A stretch of DNA of 64,000 nt, from NCBI RefSeq assembly GCF_014250515.1, contig NZ_CP060202.1:4289501-4353500 (forward strand), in the 5' to 3' direction. The notes under the pieces were generated by a model. That model had not been told where the DNA came from. It was given only the letters and a program-made list of their open reading frames with translations, and ran no database searches. The translations under genes and the position numbers were made by a program. Numbering within the stretch: position 1 is the first letter of the stretch; each line of letters opens with the position of its first letter. The DNA is from Hymenobacter sediminicola. GTDB taxonomy: Bacteria > Bacteroidota > Bacteroidia > Cytophagales > Hymenobacteraceae. Below are positions 1 through 10,183 of the stretch, piece by piece.

Positions 1-171
1 CAGGGCCAGCAGATTCGGCCATTCCTCATTCACGGCCGTAGCTGGCCGGCCCAGTATGGTTTCGTAAGCCGGACTGACGTAGAGAAATTTCTGCGCCTCA
101 AGATGATAGACAAAGTAAAGCAGTTGGCTATGTTCGGCGAGCGGACGGAACAGCGTGGAAAAGTCTAGCAT
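1..171 (-). CDS. PAS-domain sensor protein, N-terminal fragment
   Basis: The first 57 codons of a leftward gene are visible and the frame is open to the window edge. The start ATG is at 171. The peptide begins MLDFSTLFRP and carries the start of a PAS fold (LLYFVYHLEAQKFLYVSPAY followed by ETILGRP), where sensor kinases sample a ligand or redox state. Proteins starting this way in this phylum are usually PAS histidine kinases, but no kinase domain is visible here, so that is inference. The gene upstream (331-738) is on the same strand. Confidence 0.6.
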   Translation of the reverse strand, partial: MLDFSTLFRPLAEHSQLLYFVYHLEAQKFLYVSPAYETILGRPATAVNEEWPNLLAL

Positions 172-330
172 GGGGCGAAAATTCTGCTGGCGGAGCAGCT
201 CGTCTGGTGGGGGTAGAACTTGTAATCAGAGGCGTATGCCTGCACGGGCACTCCCAAAGGAAGCACCTGACCACCGTGCATCAAGTGCAAGATAAGGGGG
301 GCGCAATACGGAGCCAGGCAACAGGCATTT

Positions 331-738
331 TTACCGCAACGTGTTTTGCTGCCGCCGGAGCCAGAGGCAGGCCGAGGCCACGTCGTCGAAGGTAGCAACC
401 AGCGGACGGCGGATGAGTTGCAACGATTCTTCGGACGGCTTGCGGGCCGGAAAGTTGCGTGGATATACCCAGGCCATGTAGCGCAGGCCGGACAGCCGCA
501 TTTGCTCCAGCCACCCAAACGACCTCTCCGAAAGCTCCGCCGTCTGGTGCGTGATGGAGCTGTTGTCGTTGAGAATTTTTTCGCAGTGCCACAGCTGCAT
601 CACTTCCAGCATCTGCAGGCAGGCAGCCCAGGAGCTTTCCTTCGTGTGTTCCCCCCGCCAGTCAACGTACAGCCACTGGTTGTCGTGGTCGTAGCCGATG
701 ACGAGCCCTTCGGTTTGAAGTATGTACTCTAACTGCAT
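331..738 (-). CDS. Conserved small protein, STAS/SpoIIAA-like
   Basis: This encodes 135 residues with no signal peptide or membrane segment. An early segment (GYDHDNQWLYVDWRG), then a helix with ESSWAACLQMLEVM, then KILNDNSSIT, gives the beta-alpha-beta order of SpoIIAA/STAS-like proteins common in Hymenobacter. The function is unknown; a stress or signalling accessory role next to the PAS protein is only a guess. Start ATG at 738. An antisense frame over the same bases (346-732) is taken as a shadow because this frame has the better protein character. Confidence 0.65.
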   Translation of the reverse strand: MQLEYILQTEGLVIGYDHDNQWLYVDWRGEHTKESSWAACLQMLEVMQLWHCEKILNDNSSITHQTAELSERSFGWLEQMRLSGLRYMAWVYPRNFPARKPSEESLQLIRRPLVATFDDVASACLWLRRQQNTLR

Positions 739-957
739 AAAAAAGCGGCCTTTCTGCTTACCACACCATTCGGTATCAGCTAAAAAGAGAATACCGAGGA
801 GCTTGCCACACCTGGTAGCAGTAAACTACATGTAGCTACACAAAAACATTCCCGGCCAGTGGCAAGTGCCGTTTAGAGCCGCCTTCTTTCCCTACGAACC
901 GCTACCTTTTCGGGCAGAATACTTCTGATTCTTCGCCCAGCCGGCGCCCCGCTATTT

Positions 958-2568
958 ATGCAAGAAACTGTACTGCTTGTTTTGAGTCTGCTGTTCGTGA
1001 TGCTCCTGCTCGTGATGCTGGGGCAGAAGCTGCGTATCTCCTACCCTATTTTCCTGGTGCTGGGCGGTCTGGGGCTGAGTTTGGTACCCGGCTTGCCGCA
1101 CATCGTCATCGACCATGAGCTGATCTTCCTGATTTTCTTGCCGCCACTGCTCTACGAAGCGGCCTGGTACACCTCGTGGCAGGACTTCTGGCGCTGGAAA
1201 CGCCCCATAGGGCTCTTGGCATTCGGGCTGGTATTCTTCACGTCCACTATCGTCGCCTACGTGTCGCGGGCCATGATTCCGGGTTTCACGCTGCCGCTGG
1301 GGTTTCTGCTGGGCGGCATCATTTCGCCGCCTGATGCCGTAGCGGCCACGTCGGTTCTCAAAGGCGTGAAAGTGCCGCGCCGCGTGACGGCCATTCTGCA
1401 GGGTGAAAGCCTGATCAACGATGCCAGCAGCCTTATTGTGTTTCGGTTTGCGCTGGCGGCAGTAGTGTCGGGTACGTTTGTGTGGCAGCAGGCCGCCGCC
1501 ACGTTTTTGCTGGTGAGCGGAATGGGTCTATTGGTAGGGCTGGTAGTTGGCCAGGGATTCTACCTCATCCACCGCTACCTGCCCACCACACCCAGCATCA
1601 ACACGGCCCTGACGTTTATTGCGCCCTATTCGATGTATCTGCTGGCTGAGGAATTTCACTTTTCCGGTGTGCTAGCCGTAGTAAGCGGCGGGCTGTTGAT
1701 GTCCTACCACTCGCACCGCGTCTTCGATGCCGCCACCCGCCTGCAGTCTACCAGCGTGTGGGCCAGCGTAGGCTTCGTTCTGAACGGGCTGGTATTCATT
1801 CTGATTGGGCTGGAACTGCGGGTAGCGGTGGAAGGGCTGGGCAACTATTCTCTGAAACAAGCCATTACCTATGGCCTGAGTATCAGTGGCATCGTCATCA
1901 TTATCCGGCTGCTGTGGATGTATCCGGCGGCGTTCGTGCCACGCTGGCTCAGCCGCAGTATCCGCACCTCGGAGCCCAGTCCTGGCTGGCAGGGCACGCT
2001 CATTCTTGGGTGGGCCGGCATGCGGGGCGTGGTGTCACTGGCCTCGGCGCTGTCGGTGCCGCTACTGCTGGCCAATGGCCAAGCATTTCCGCAGCGCAAC
2101 CTGATTCTGTTTATCACCTTTGTCGTCATTCTCGTCACGCTGGTGTTCCAGGGCCTTACGCTGCCGGCTATCATCCGCTTCACGCGCATCTCCGAATACG
2201 ACACCCAGGCCATACCGACCGACGAGCAGGAAGCGGGTATCCGGCTACGGCTGCGCACCGTAGCGCTGGCCCACATGGGGCAGCACTATACCTCTGATAT
2301 GCAGGAAAACGAGCTGATCAGGGCATTGCACCAGCGCATGCATGCCGAAGCCCAGCGCACCGGCAACCTGCTTGAAGCCCTCGACTACGATGAGTCGAAG
2401 CGGCTGGCATTGCAGCGCTACCACCAAGTGCTACTTGATGTGCTGCAGGTGCAGCGGAAAGAGCTGTTTGCGCTGCGCCGGGAAGGAGTATTCGAGGACG
2501 AAATGCTGCGCCATCAGGAAGCACAGCTCGACCTGGACGAAGCCAAAATCAGCCATATGCCGCACTAG
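958..2568 (+). CDS. CPA1-family Na+/H+ antiporter
   Basis: A 536-residue inner-membrane cation/proton exchanger. About 12 hydrophobic segments fill residues 1-400, followed by a hydrophilic, charged, helical cytoplasmic tail (about 410-536). The core CPA1 motifs are present: ISPPDAVAATS (residues 122-132, with Asp126) and GESLINDASS (149-158, with the Asn154-Asp155 pair that marks electroneutral CPA1 exchangers). The family exports Na+ (sometimes K+ or Li+) against H+ for pH and salt homeostasis. It stands alone, converging on galT. Which cation it moves cannot be read from the sequence. Confidence 0.9.
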   Translation: MQETVLLVLSLLFVMLLLVMLGQKLRISYPIFLVLGGLGLSLVPGLPHIVIDHELIFLIFLPPLLYEAAWYTSWQDFWRWKRPIGLLAFGLVFFTSTIVAYVSRAMIPGFTLPLGFLLGGIISPPDAVAATSVLKGVKVPRRVTAILQGESLINDASSLIVFRFALAAVVSGTFVWQQAAATFLLVSGMGLLVGLVVGQGFYLIHRYLPTTPSINTALTFIAPYSMYLLAEEFHFSGVLAVVSGGLLMSYHSHRVFDAATRLQSTSVWASVGFVLNGLVFILIGLELRVAVEGLGNYSLKQAITYGLSISGIVIIIRLLWMYPAAFVPRWLSRSIRTSEPSPGWQGTLILGWAGMRGVVSLASALSVPLLLANGQAFPQRNLILFITFVVILVTLVFQGLTLPAIIRFTRISEYDTQAIPTDEQEAGIRLRLRTVALAHMGQHYTSDMQENELIRALHQRMHAEAQRTGNLLEALDYDESKRLALQRYHQVLLDVLQVQRKELFALRREGVFEDEMLRHQEAQLDLDEAKISHMPH

Positions 2569-2600
2569 CAGGAGCCCGAAAAGTCAGCCGGTTGTGGGTC

Positions 2601-2633
2601 GTGGCGCGGTTCGCTGTTGTGAAACCGCGCCAC
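2601..2633. repeat. Inverted repeat between convergent genes
   Basis: An 11-bp perfect stem (gtggcgcggtt at 2601-2611, aaccgcgccac at 2623-2633) sits between the antiporter stop and the galT stop. No T-run follows on either strand in the right orientation, so it may stop or protect mRNA but is not a canonical intrinsic terminator. Confidence 0.5.
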
Positions 2634-2690
2634 AAAAATCTGGTGTCAAGTAACGTCTTGCGCCCAAGCCAGGGGCTGCTTCACGGCGCT

Positions 2691-3749
2691 TTACTCGGGC
2701 TGTTCCGCTGACTTGTAATGTACTTCCGGCAGGGTGCGCAGGCGCTCTGCGCTAAACTCCGGCGTAATGTCGCGCTGCGGGTTGCCCAGCATTTCGTAGC
2801 CCACCATAAACTTGCGCACGGTGGCCGAGCGCAGCAGCGGCGGGTAGAAATGCATGTGCAGATGCCATTCGGGGTGCTCCTCTCCATCAGTCGGGCGCTG
2901 GTGCAGGCCGGCCGAATACGGAAAGGAAATCTGGAACAGGTTGTCGTAGCGAATGGTGAGGCGGCGCAACAAATCGGCCAGTGCGGTGCGCTCCTCCTCG
3001 GTCAGTTGCACTATGTCCTGCACCGGCCGCCGGGCTACTACTAGCGTTTCGAAGGGCCACACGGCCCAGAACGGCACCAGCACCACAAAATGCTCGTTTT
3101 CCAGCACCACGCGTTGTTTTTCGCGCAGTTCAATTTCCAGATAGTCGCTGAGCAGCGTGCGGCCGTGCTTCTCGAAATAGGCCAGTTGCTGTACGGTTTC
3201 CTTGGCGGGCTCCGTAGGCACGGTGCGCTGCGCCCAGATCTGGCCGTGCGGGTGCGGGTTCGAGCAGCCCATCACTTGGCCTTTGTTCTCGAAAATCTGC
3301 ACGTAATTGATGTCAGGCCGGGCGCCCAGCTCTTGGTATTGCGCTACCCACAGGTCCACCACTTCCCGAATGGCAGCTGTGTCCATTTCGGGCAGCGTCA
3401 GGTCGTGGCGCGGCGAGAAGCAGATGACACGGCACACCCCCGACTCGGCCTCGGCCCGGAGCAGTCCGCCTTCATCGATGCCCCCGGTCGGCACCTCGGG
3501 CTGCAGCGCCCCGAAGTCGTTTTCGAACACGAACGTGGAGGTGTATTCAGGATTGAGGATGCCTCCGGCGCGGGTGTTGCCGGGACAGAGGTAGCAGGTG
3601 GGGTCGTAGGCAGGGCGAACCTCCGGCTCGGGGGTTTCCTGTTGGCCCTGCCAGGGCCGCTTGGAACGGTGCGGCGACACCAGCACCCACTCGCCGGTGA
3701 GGGCATTAAAACGGCGGTGTGCGTGCTCAGTACTATCGAAAGTGGCCAT
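2691..3749 (-). CDS. galT: Galactose-1-phosphate uridylyltransferase
   Basis: A 352-residue cytosolic enzyme of the Leloir pathway: UDP-glucose + Gal-1-P gives Glc-1-P + UDP-galactose, through a uridylyl-histidine intermediate. The motif NPHPHGQIW (residues 164-172) contains the zinc/active-site His pair, with His168 the likely nucleophile; Cys52 and Cys55 (TCYLCPG) match the structural zinc site. The length is typical of the family. It lies 79 bp downstream of galK on the same strand, so the two form a galK-galT operon. No galE is present in the window. Confidence 0.95.
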   Translation of the reverse strand: MATFDSTEHAHRRFNALTGEWVLVSPHRSKRPWQGQQETPEPEVRPAYDPTCYLCPGNTRAGGILNPEYTSTFVFENDFGALQPEVPTGGIDEGGLLRAEAESGVCRVICFSPRHDLTLPEMDTAAIREVVDLWVAQYQELGARPDINYVQIFENKGQVMGCSNPHPHGQIWAQRTVPTEPAKETVQQLAYFEKHGRTLLSDYLEIELREKQRVVLENEHFVVLVPFWAVWPFETLVVARRPVQDIVQLTEEERTALADLLRRLTIRYDNLFQISFPYSAGLHQRPTDGEEHPEWHLHMHFYPPLLRSATVRKFMVGYEMLGNPQRDITPEFSAERLRTLPEVHYKSAEQPE

Positions 3750-3828
3750 GTAGTAGTGTGTTAATCATGAGCTAACAGGAGTAACAGCCCGGCCATAGCC
3801 CAAAGCTGCTGTTTCTGTTCACTGCTTA

Positions 3829-4995
3829 TTATCCGTTGCTTGCTACTTCCGATACGCCACCCACGATGCTCGTCTGGTAGGTTTCCAGGTCGCGGCCGAA
3901 GCGCTGCTGATACACGGCACCCACCTGCCGGATGAAGTTTTCCACCTGGTCAGGAGATACCAGATTGATAGTACAGCCGCCGAAACCGCCGCCCATCATC
4001 CGCGAGCCATATACACCGGGTACTGTACGGGCCGCTTCTACCAGCACGTCCAGTTCCTCGCAGCTCACTTCGTAGTCGTCGCGCAGGCCAGCGTGTGAGG
4101 CGTACATCTGCTGCCCGAAAGCAGCCAGATCCTGTTGTTCCAGATGCTGGCAGGCGGTTATCACGCGCTGGTTTTCCTGCACCACATAGGAGCAGCGGCG
4201 GAATGTCAGGGGACCCAGCTCGTCGCGGTGGGTTTCCAGCTGGGTCATGGTGGCGTCGCGTAGGCTCTGCACTTTGGGGTAGTGGCGGCGCAGAATTTCT
4301 ACGCCCCGCTCGCACTCTTGGCGGCGCTTATTATACTCGGAATCAGCCAGGCTGTGCTTCACGCCGGAGTTGCAGAGCACCAGGCGGCAGGCTTCAGTAT
4401 TGAAAGGATAGTATTCGAAGTCCAACGACCGGCAGTCGAGGCGCACTACGGAACCGGGGCGCCCGAACAGACTAGCGAACTGGTCCATCAGGCCGCACAT
4501 GACGCCCGCGTACTCGTGTTCTGCTTTTTGGGCCGCGTGGGCTAGCGTCATCTTGTCGAGGCTCAGGCTCAGCAACTCATTCAGGGCAAAAGCCAGCCCG
4601 CATTCCACCGCCGCCGACGACGACATACCGGCCCCAACGGGCACATTGCCGCCGAAGACGCAGTCGAAGCCGGGTACCTCCACGCCGCGCTTTTGCAGCT
4701 GTGCCACCACGCCCAGCAGATAATTGGCCCACTGCGTCTCGGTGCGGTGCACTTGGCCGGTGGCAATGGTGCAGGAGTCGTGCAGGTCATGCGACACCAG
4801 CCGAATGTCGGTGCCCTGGGTCAGGCCGATGGCGAAGTAGATTTCCTTGTCGATGGCAGCAGGCAGCACGAATCCCTGATTATAGTCGGTATGCTCGCCG
4901 ATGAGGTTGACCCGGCCGGGAGCCCGCACCAGCAATGGCGCGGCATACCCGAAGTGTTGTTGAAAAGTAGCGGAAACTTCGGCGGCGGTAGACAT
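3829..4995 (-). CDS. galK: Galactokinase
   Basis: A 388-residue GHMP kinase that phosphorylates alpha-D-galactose with ATP to Gal-1-P, feeding GalT downstream. It shows the galactokinase signature GRVNLIGEHTDY (27-38), the GHMP ATP-loop VPVGAGMSSSAA, and a C-terminal MGGGFGGCTINL motif. The length fits the family. It is the first gene of the leftward galK-galT operon. A weak TAGTTTTA at about 5027-5034 on the minus strand could be its -7 element but departs from consensus in the last base. Confidence 0.96.
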   Translation of the reverse strand: MSTAAEVSATFQQHFGYAAPLLVRAPGRVNLIGEHTDYNQGFVLPAAIDKEIYFAIGLTQGTDIRLVSHDLHDSCTIATGQVHRTETQWANYLLGVVAQLQKRGVEVPGFDCVFGGNVPVGAGMSSSAAVECGLAFALNELLSLSLDKMTLAHAAQKAEHEYAGVMCGLMDQFASLFGRPGSVVRLDCRSLDFEYYPFNTEACRLVLCNSGVKHSLADSEYNKRRQECERGVEILRRHYPKVQSLRDATMTQLETHRDELGPLTFRRCSYVVQENQRVITACQHLEQQDLAAFGQQMYASHAGLRDDYEVSCEELDVLVEAARTVPGVYGSRMMGGGFGGCTINLVSPDQVENFIRQVGAVYQQRFGRDLETYQTSIVGGVSEVASNG

Positions 4996-5472
4996 AGAAC
5001 TAAGAGTCGTAGAGGGTGCGGGGTCGGCCTAAAACTACGCACATTTGGCACTTCTCGGCCAAGCAAACTGCGTAGGGCAGCGTAGCGCAGCAGTCGGCTT
5101 GCTGTTGAGCCATAGCTATTCAGTGCAATTTTTTTTCATCGGGCGGACACACGCCTTTATCGTTGTGGAAGACCAGCCGGACAAAAAACACGCGGCCGTT
5201 GATTGGACTTTTGCAGCTTTCAATACCTTTGAATAATCAACAGCTAAGCAACTTACTGCTGTTGACGTCTGCTGCTTTCTCCTTCGGGCACGGCTTATTT
5301 CCGCACCGCTGAAAGGCGCTTTCTTCTGGCACAACTTTTCTTCTGTAAGTACCAAAATAAACAAGCAGCCAATCTGTATTCTGCCCGCCCAATCCACCAT
5401 GAACCTGCGCGGTGGGCACTGTATCAAACTGCTTGTTGAGTAGGCGTCGTTCCCACCTAACCCTTCTCTGCT
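4996..5472. other. Divergent intergenic region galK / GH43
   Basis: These 477 bases separate divergent galK and the GH43 gene. They contain a good plus-strand promoter match (5203-5231) and nothing I can call as a gene; the long minus-strand frame running through here is the antisense of GH43. A shared regulatory region for sugar-use genes is plausible but no operator repeat was seen. Confidence 0.5.
5203..5231 (+). promoter_or_regulatory. Bacteroidota-type promoter before GH43
   Basis: TACCTTTG at 5224-5231 matches the TAnnTTTG -7 element, and TTG at 5203-5205 lies 18 bases upstream as the -33 element. Transcription would run toward the GH43 gene with a leader of about 235 bases. Confidence 0.5.
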
Positions 5473-7065
5473 TTGTCTTTCGAACTGGAATCCGGAACTC
5501 TCGTTCCAACGCCGGCCGTGCCTTTGCTGGTCGACCGTCCGCAGCCGTTTCTCTCTGGCACTGCCACAACGGCCCCGGTGGCGCCGGCCCGCATCAGCTA
5601 CGACCATCTGGTGCTGCCCGGCGACTTCCCCGACCCAACCATTGCCAAAATCGGGGATACGTACTGGGCTAGTGCCACGTCGGCGGAATGGGGCGCAGTG
5701 TTTCCGCTTTTCAAATCCACGGACCTGCTGCATTGGGAGCTGGTGAGCCATGTATTTCCGGGCCGCCTGCCCGAGTGGTGCGACTCCAACTTCTGGGCTC
5801 CCGAAATCTTCTGGGAAGGCGGCAAGGTGTACCTCTATTACACGGCCCGCCGGCGCGGCAGCATGCTCTGCGTGGCCGTGGCCAGCGCCGACAACCCCGA
5901 AGGACCCTACACCGACCACGGCCCGCTGGTAGGTGAAGAAGCTGGCTCCATCGACGGATTTCCCATCCACGACGAACACGGCGTGCTGCATCTGGTGTGG
6001 AAAAACGATGGCAACAGCCGCGGCGAATCCACACCGCTCTGGGCGCAGGAACTGGATGAGCAACGGCTGGAGTTGGTGGGGCCACGCCACGAACTGTTCC
6101 GCAACGACGCGCCCTGGGAAGGACCGCTGGTGGAAGGCTCGGCCATGGTGCGCCACAATGGCTATTTCTACATGTTTTATGCCGGCAATTCTTGCTGCGG
6201 CAAGTACTGCACCTACGCCGAGGGCGTAGCCCGCTCCCGCACGTTGCTGGGCCCGTGGGAGAAATGCCCGCAGAACCCCATCCTCACCGACAACAGCACC
6301 TGGAAATGCCCCGGCCACGGCACCGTGGCCGAAAAGGACGGCCGCTGGTTTTTGCTGCACCACGCCTACCACGCTAATAGCCACGAGTTTGTGGGACGCC
6401 AGGGTTTGCTGAGCGAGTTTACTTGGAACGCAGAAGGCTGGCCGGAATTTGTGAACAACAGCCCCCAGGCCGCGCCGCTGGCGGATGTGCGGGTGATGAA
6501 CGTAACCGACAATTTTGAGGGTGACGCATTAAGTTTGGCCTGGCAGTGGCCGATAGGCAACCTGCCACGCCTCGAAATAGCGGACAACGAGCTACGCCTG
6601 GGCGCCAATACCGCCCGCCTGGGAGCCGTGGTAGCTCAGCGTACCTACGCTGCTACTTATGCCACCAGCGTGCTGCTGGATACTACTACGCTGCCTCAAG
6701 GCACTTTCGCCGGGCTCGGCGCCATCGGCGACCCATACAATGCTCTGGCCCTGGTAGCTGGCGACAATATGCTGCAACTCTGGCTGGTGCGCATGGGCAA
6801 AAAGCAGCGTCTGCTGGAAGTCATCTTCGATGAGCCGTGCGCTACGTTGGGCCTGCGGCTGGAGTGCTGGGGCGGCAGTCGCTTCCGTTTCTCCTACAGC
6901 CTCAACCAAGGCAACCTCTGGCAGCCACTACGCGCCGACGAATACGCCATCAACGGGACCTATTTGCCACCCTGGGACCGGGGCGTACGCGTCGGGCTGA
7001 TTGCGCAGGGCAAAGAAACCGCAACGGTGACGTTCCGACGGTTCTCGCTGCGGAATTTACGCTAA
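5473..7065 (+). CDS. Glycoside hydrolase family 43 (xylosidase/arabinofuranosidase type)
   Basis: A 530-residue five-bladed propeller hydrolase. The catalytic base is in PGDFPDPTIAK (Asp54); the pKa-modulating Asp is probably in the SIDGFPIHD segment and the acid Glu in LVEGSAMV. Residues about 45-335 form the GH43 domain and about 340-530 look like the C-terminal concanavalin-like sandwich of beta-xylosidases. An in-frame stop at 5458 forces a start at or after 5461; TTG at 5473 is used. No signal peptide is seen, so the enzyme may be cytoplasmic or the true start may lie further in. The substrate (xyloside, arabinoside or galactan side chain) is not decided; nearby galK-galT makes a plant-wall oligosaccharide likely. 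Confidence 0.88.
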   Translation: MSFELESGTLVPTPAVPLLVDRPQPFLSGTATTAPVAPARISYDHLVLPGDFPDPTIAKIGDTYWASATSAEWGAVFPLFKSTDLLHWELVSHVFPGRLPEWCDSNFWAPEIFWEGGKVYLYYTARRRGSMLCVAVASADNPEGPYTDHGPLVGEEAGSIDGFPIHDEHGVLHLVWKNDGNSRGESTPLWAQELDEQRLELVGPRHELFRNDAPWEGPLVEGSAMVRHNGYFYMFYAGNSCCGKYCTYAEGVARSRTLLGPWEKCPQNPILTDNSTWKCPGHGTVAEKDGRWFLLHHAYHANSHEFVGRQGLLSEFTWNAEGWPEFVNNSPQAAPLADVRVMNVTDNFEGDALSLAWQWPIGNLPRLEIADNELRLGANTARLGAVVAQRTYAATYATSVLLDTTTLPQGTFAGLGAIGDPYNALALVAGDNMLQLWLVRMGKKQRLLEVIFDEPCATLGLRLECWGGSRFRFSYSLNQGNLWQPLRADEYAINGTYLPPWDRGVRVGLIAQGKETATVTFRRFSLRNLR

Positions 7066-7149
7066 GCCGTTCGGGAGGCGTGGTGTCGCCGACAACAACA
7101 GGGCGTGGAGTTGCGTCTGTACTAGTATCCGCAACTCTTCCGCCTGACA

Positions 7150-8109
7150 ATGCCTTTACTCTCTTTCCTCCCTATCAGCTATCCTTCACTGGCGGCGCTG
7201 CTACTTGCCGGGCTTGTAGTAGGCGCTTGTGCGTCGTCCTCGACCACGACGGAGACGACCGGTGAGCCGGCGCAGCGTAACCTGGCCGCGGGCGAGGCCA
7301 TCCCAAAACTGGTGGCACGGCAGTTCAAATTCACGGAAGGCCCGGCCGTGGACAAGGCGGGTAACGTGTTTTTCACGGATCAGCCCAACAACAAGATCTG
7401 GAAGTACGATACCAACGGCCAGCTGAGCGTGTTTCTGGAGAAGTCGGGCCGGGCGAACGGGCTATATTTTGATGCGCAGGGCAACCTACTGGCCTGCGCC
7501 GATGAAAACAACCAGCTCTGGTCGATTGGGCCCAATGGCAAGCGCACCATTCTGCTCCGCGACGTGGACGGCCGCCGCCTCAACGGCCCCAACGACCTGT
7601 GGGTACACCCCAGCACCGGCGCCATCTACTTCACCGACCCCTACTACCAGCGCGACTATTGGACCCGTACCGCGCCCGACCCCAGCCTGGGCGGCCGGAA
7701 GGTGTACTGCCTGCCCAAAGGCCAGAGCCAGCCGTTTGTGGTGGATGATAAGCTGCAGCAACCCAACGGCATCATCGGCACGCCCGATGGCAAGCAGCTG
7801 TATGTAGCCGACATAGAAGCCAACAAAACCTATCGCTACCAGATAGCCACCGACGGCCGCCTGACGGACCGCCAGTTGTTCTTGGAAATGGGCTCCGACG
7901 GCATGACGCTCGACAACGAAGGCAACGTGTACCTCACCGGCAAGGGCGTCACGGTGTTTGACGCCGCTGGCCGCCAGATCCAGCATATTGAGGTGCCGGA
8001 AGAGTGGACCGGCAACGTCTGTTTTGGGGGCGCCGACCGGAGCACGCTGTTTATCACGGCCTCGGAAGCGGTGTTCGTACTGCCGATGCGGGTGCGGGGC
8101 GCGCAGTAG
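7150..8109 (+). CDS. SMP-30/gluconolactonase-like lipoprotein
   Basis: A 319-residue six-bladed propeller of the SMP-30/LRE family, whose members hydrolyse sugar lactones with a bound divalent metal. The N-terminus is a lipoprotein signal with lipobox VVGAC (Cys27), so it is exported and lipid-anchored, unlike cytosolic SMP-30. Repeats such as EGPAVDKAGNVFFTDQPNNK, RLNGPNDLWVHP and QQPNGIIGTPDGKQLYVADI are typical blade motifs. It follows GH43 on the same strand by 84 bp and may share its transcript. The substrate is unknown. A 22-bp-stem terminator follows. Confidence 0.85.
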   Translation: MPLLSFLPISYPSLAALLLAGLVVGACASSSTTTETTGEPAQRNLAAGEAIPKLVARQFKFTEGPAVDKAGNVFFTDQPNNKIWKYDTNGQLSVFLEKSGRANGLYFDAQGNLLACADENNQLWSIGPNGKRTILLRDVDGRRLNGPNDLWVHPSTGAIYFTDPYYQRDYWTRTAPDPSLGGRKVYCLPKGQSQPFVVDDKLQQPNGIIGTPDGKQLYVADIEANKTYRYQIATDGRLTDRQLFLEMGSDGMTLDNEGNVYLTGKGVTVFDAAGRQIQHIEVPEEWTGNVCFGGADRSTLFITASEAVFVLPMRVRGAQ

Positions 8110-8140
8110 ATGTTTAAGGACAGTTGTTTCGACCTTTCGT

Positions 8141-8188
8141 AACCGAAAAAGCGCCGCCGGAACTGCTTCCGGCGGCGCTTTTTCGGTT
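8141..8188. terminator. Bidirectional intrinsic terminator
   Basis: A perfect 22-bp stem (8141-8162 with 8167-8188) with loop ctgc and internal A/T tracts on both sides lies between the convergent SMP-30 gene and ettA. Confidence 0.9.
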
Positions 8189-8201
8189 ATCTGTCTATTC
8201 C

Positions 8202-9869
<1,668 letters not shown>

Positions 9870-10183
9870 GCGAAAAGAGGAATGGTAGAAGCGTGACGCA
9901 AATAGCCAACGCGCAGAGCGGTTGACCGGAAAACACTATTTTCAGGCAGTTTGCTTTTACCCTGAACGCCGGGCCTAACCTTCAGAATCCGGCTTACGTT
10001 CGGAGAAAAACCGTCTGGCGGCCATCCTGCCTCATCAAAGGTAGGCAGCCCCGATGGAGTTTGCTACCCTCGCTGCATGCGGCGAATGTTGCAACAAGCT
10101 GTAAACTTGCACATCTTTCCGCTCTGAGTATTACCTCCGCGCATTTTCACCACTCCACCTATTCGCTTCCGCGTTATCACATT
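9870..10183. other. Divergent intergenic region ettA / DUF349 gene
   Basis: Here are 314 bases between divergent starts. The DUF349 frame is open back to 10061, but the ATG at 10184 is preferred, so I treat this as non-coding. No clear TAnnTTTG element, hairpin or repeat stood out. Confidence 0.4.

Noticed and set aside
2601..2633. Possible intrinsic terminator between the antiporter gene and galT
   Set aside because: The stem is good but the flanking run is A on the plus strand and no T-run follows on the minus strand, so I list it only as an inverted repeat.
5116..6384. Long minus-strand open frame over the GH43 gene
   Set aside because: It is antisense to a protein with clear GH43 motifs, its composition is His/Gly/Arg-rich without domains, and it crosses the intergenic region.
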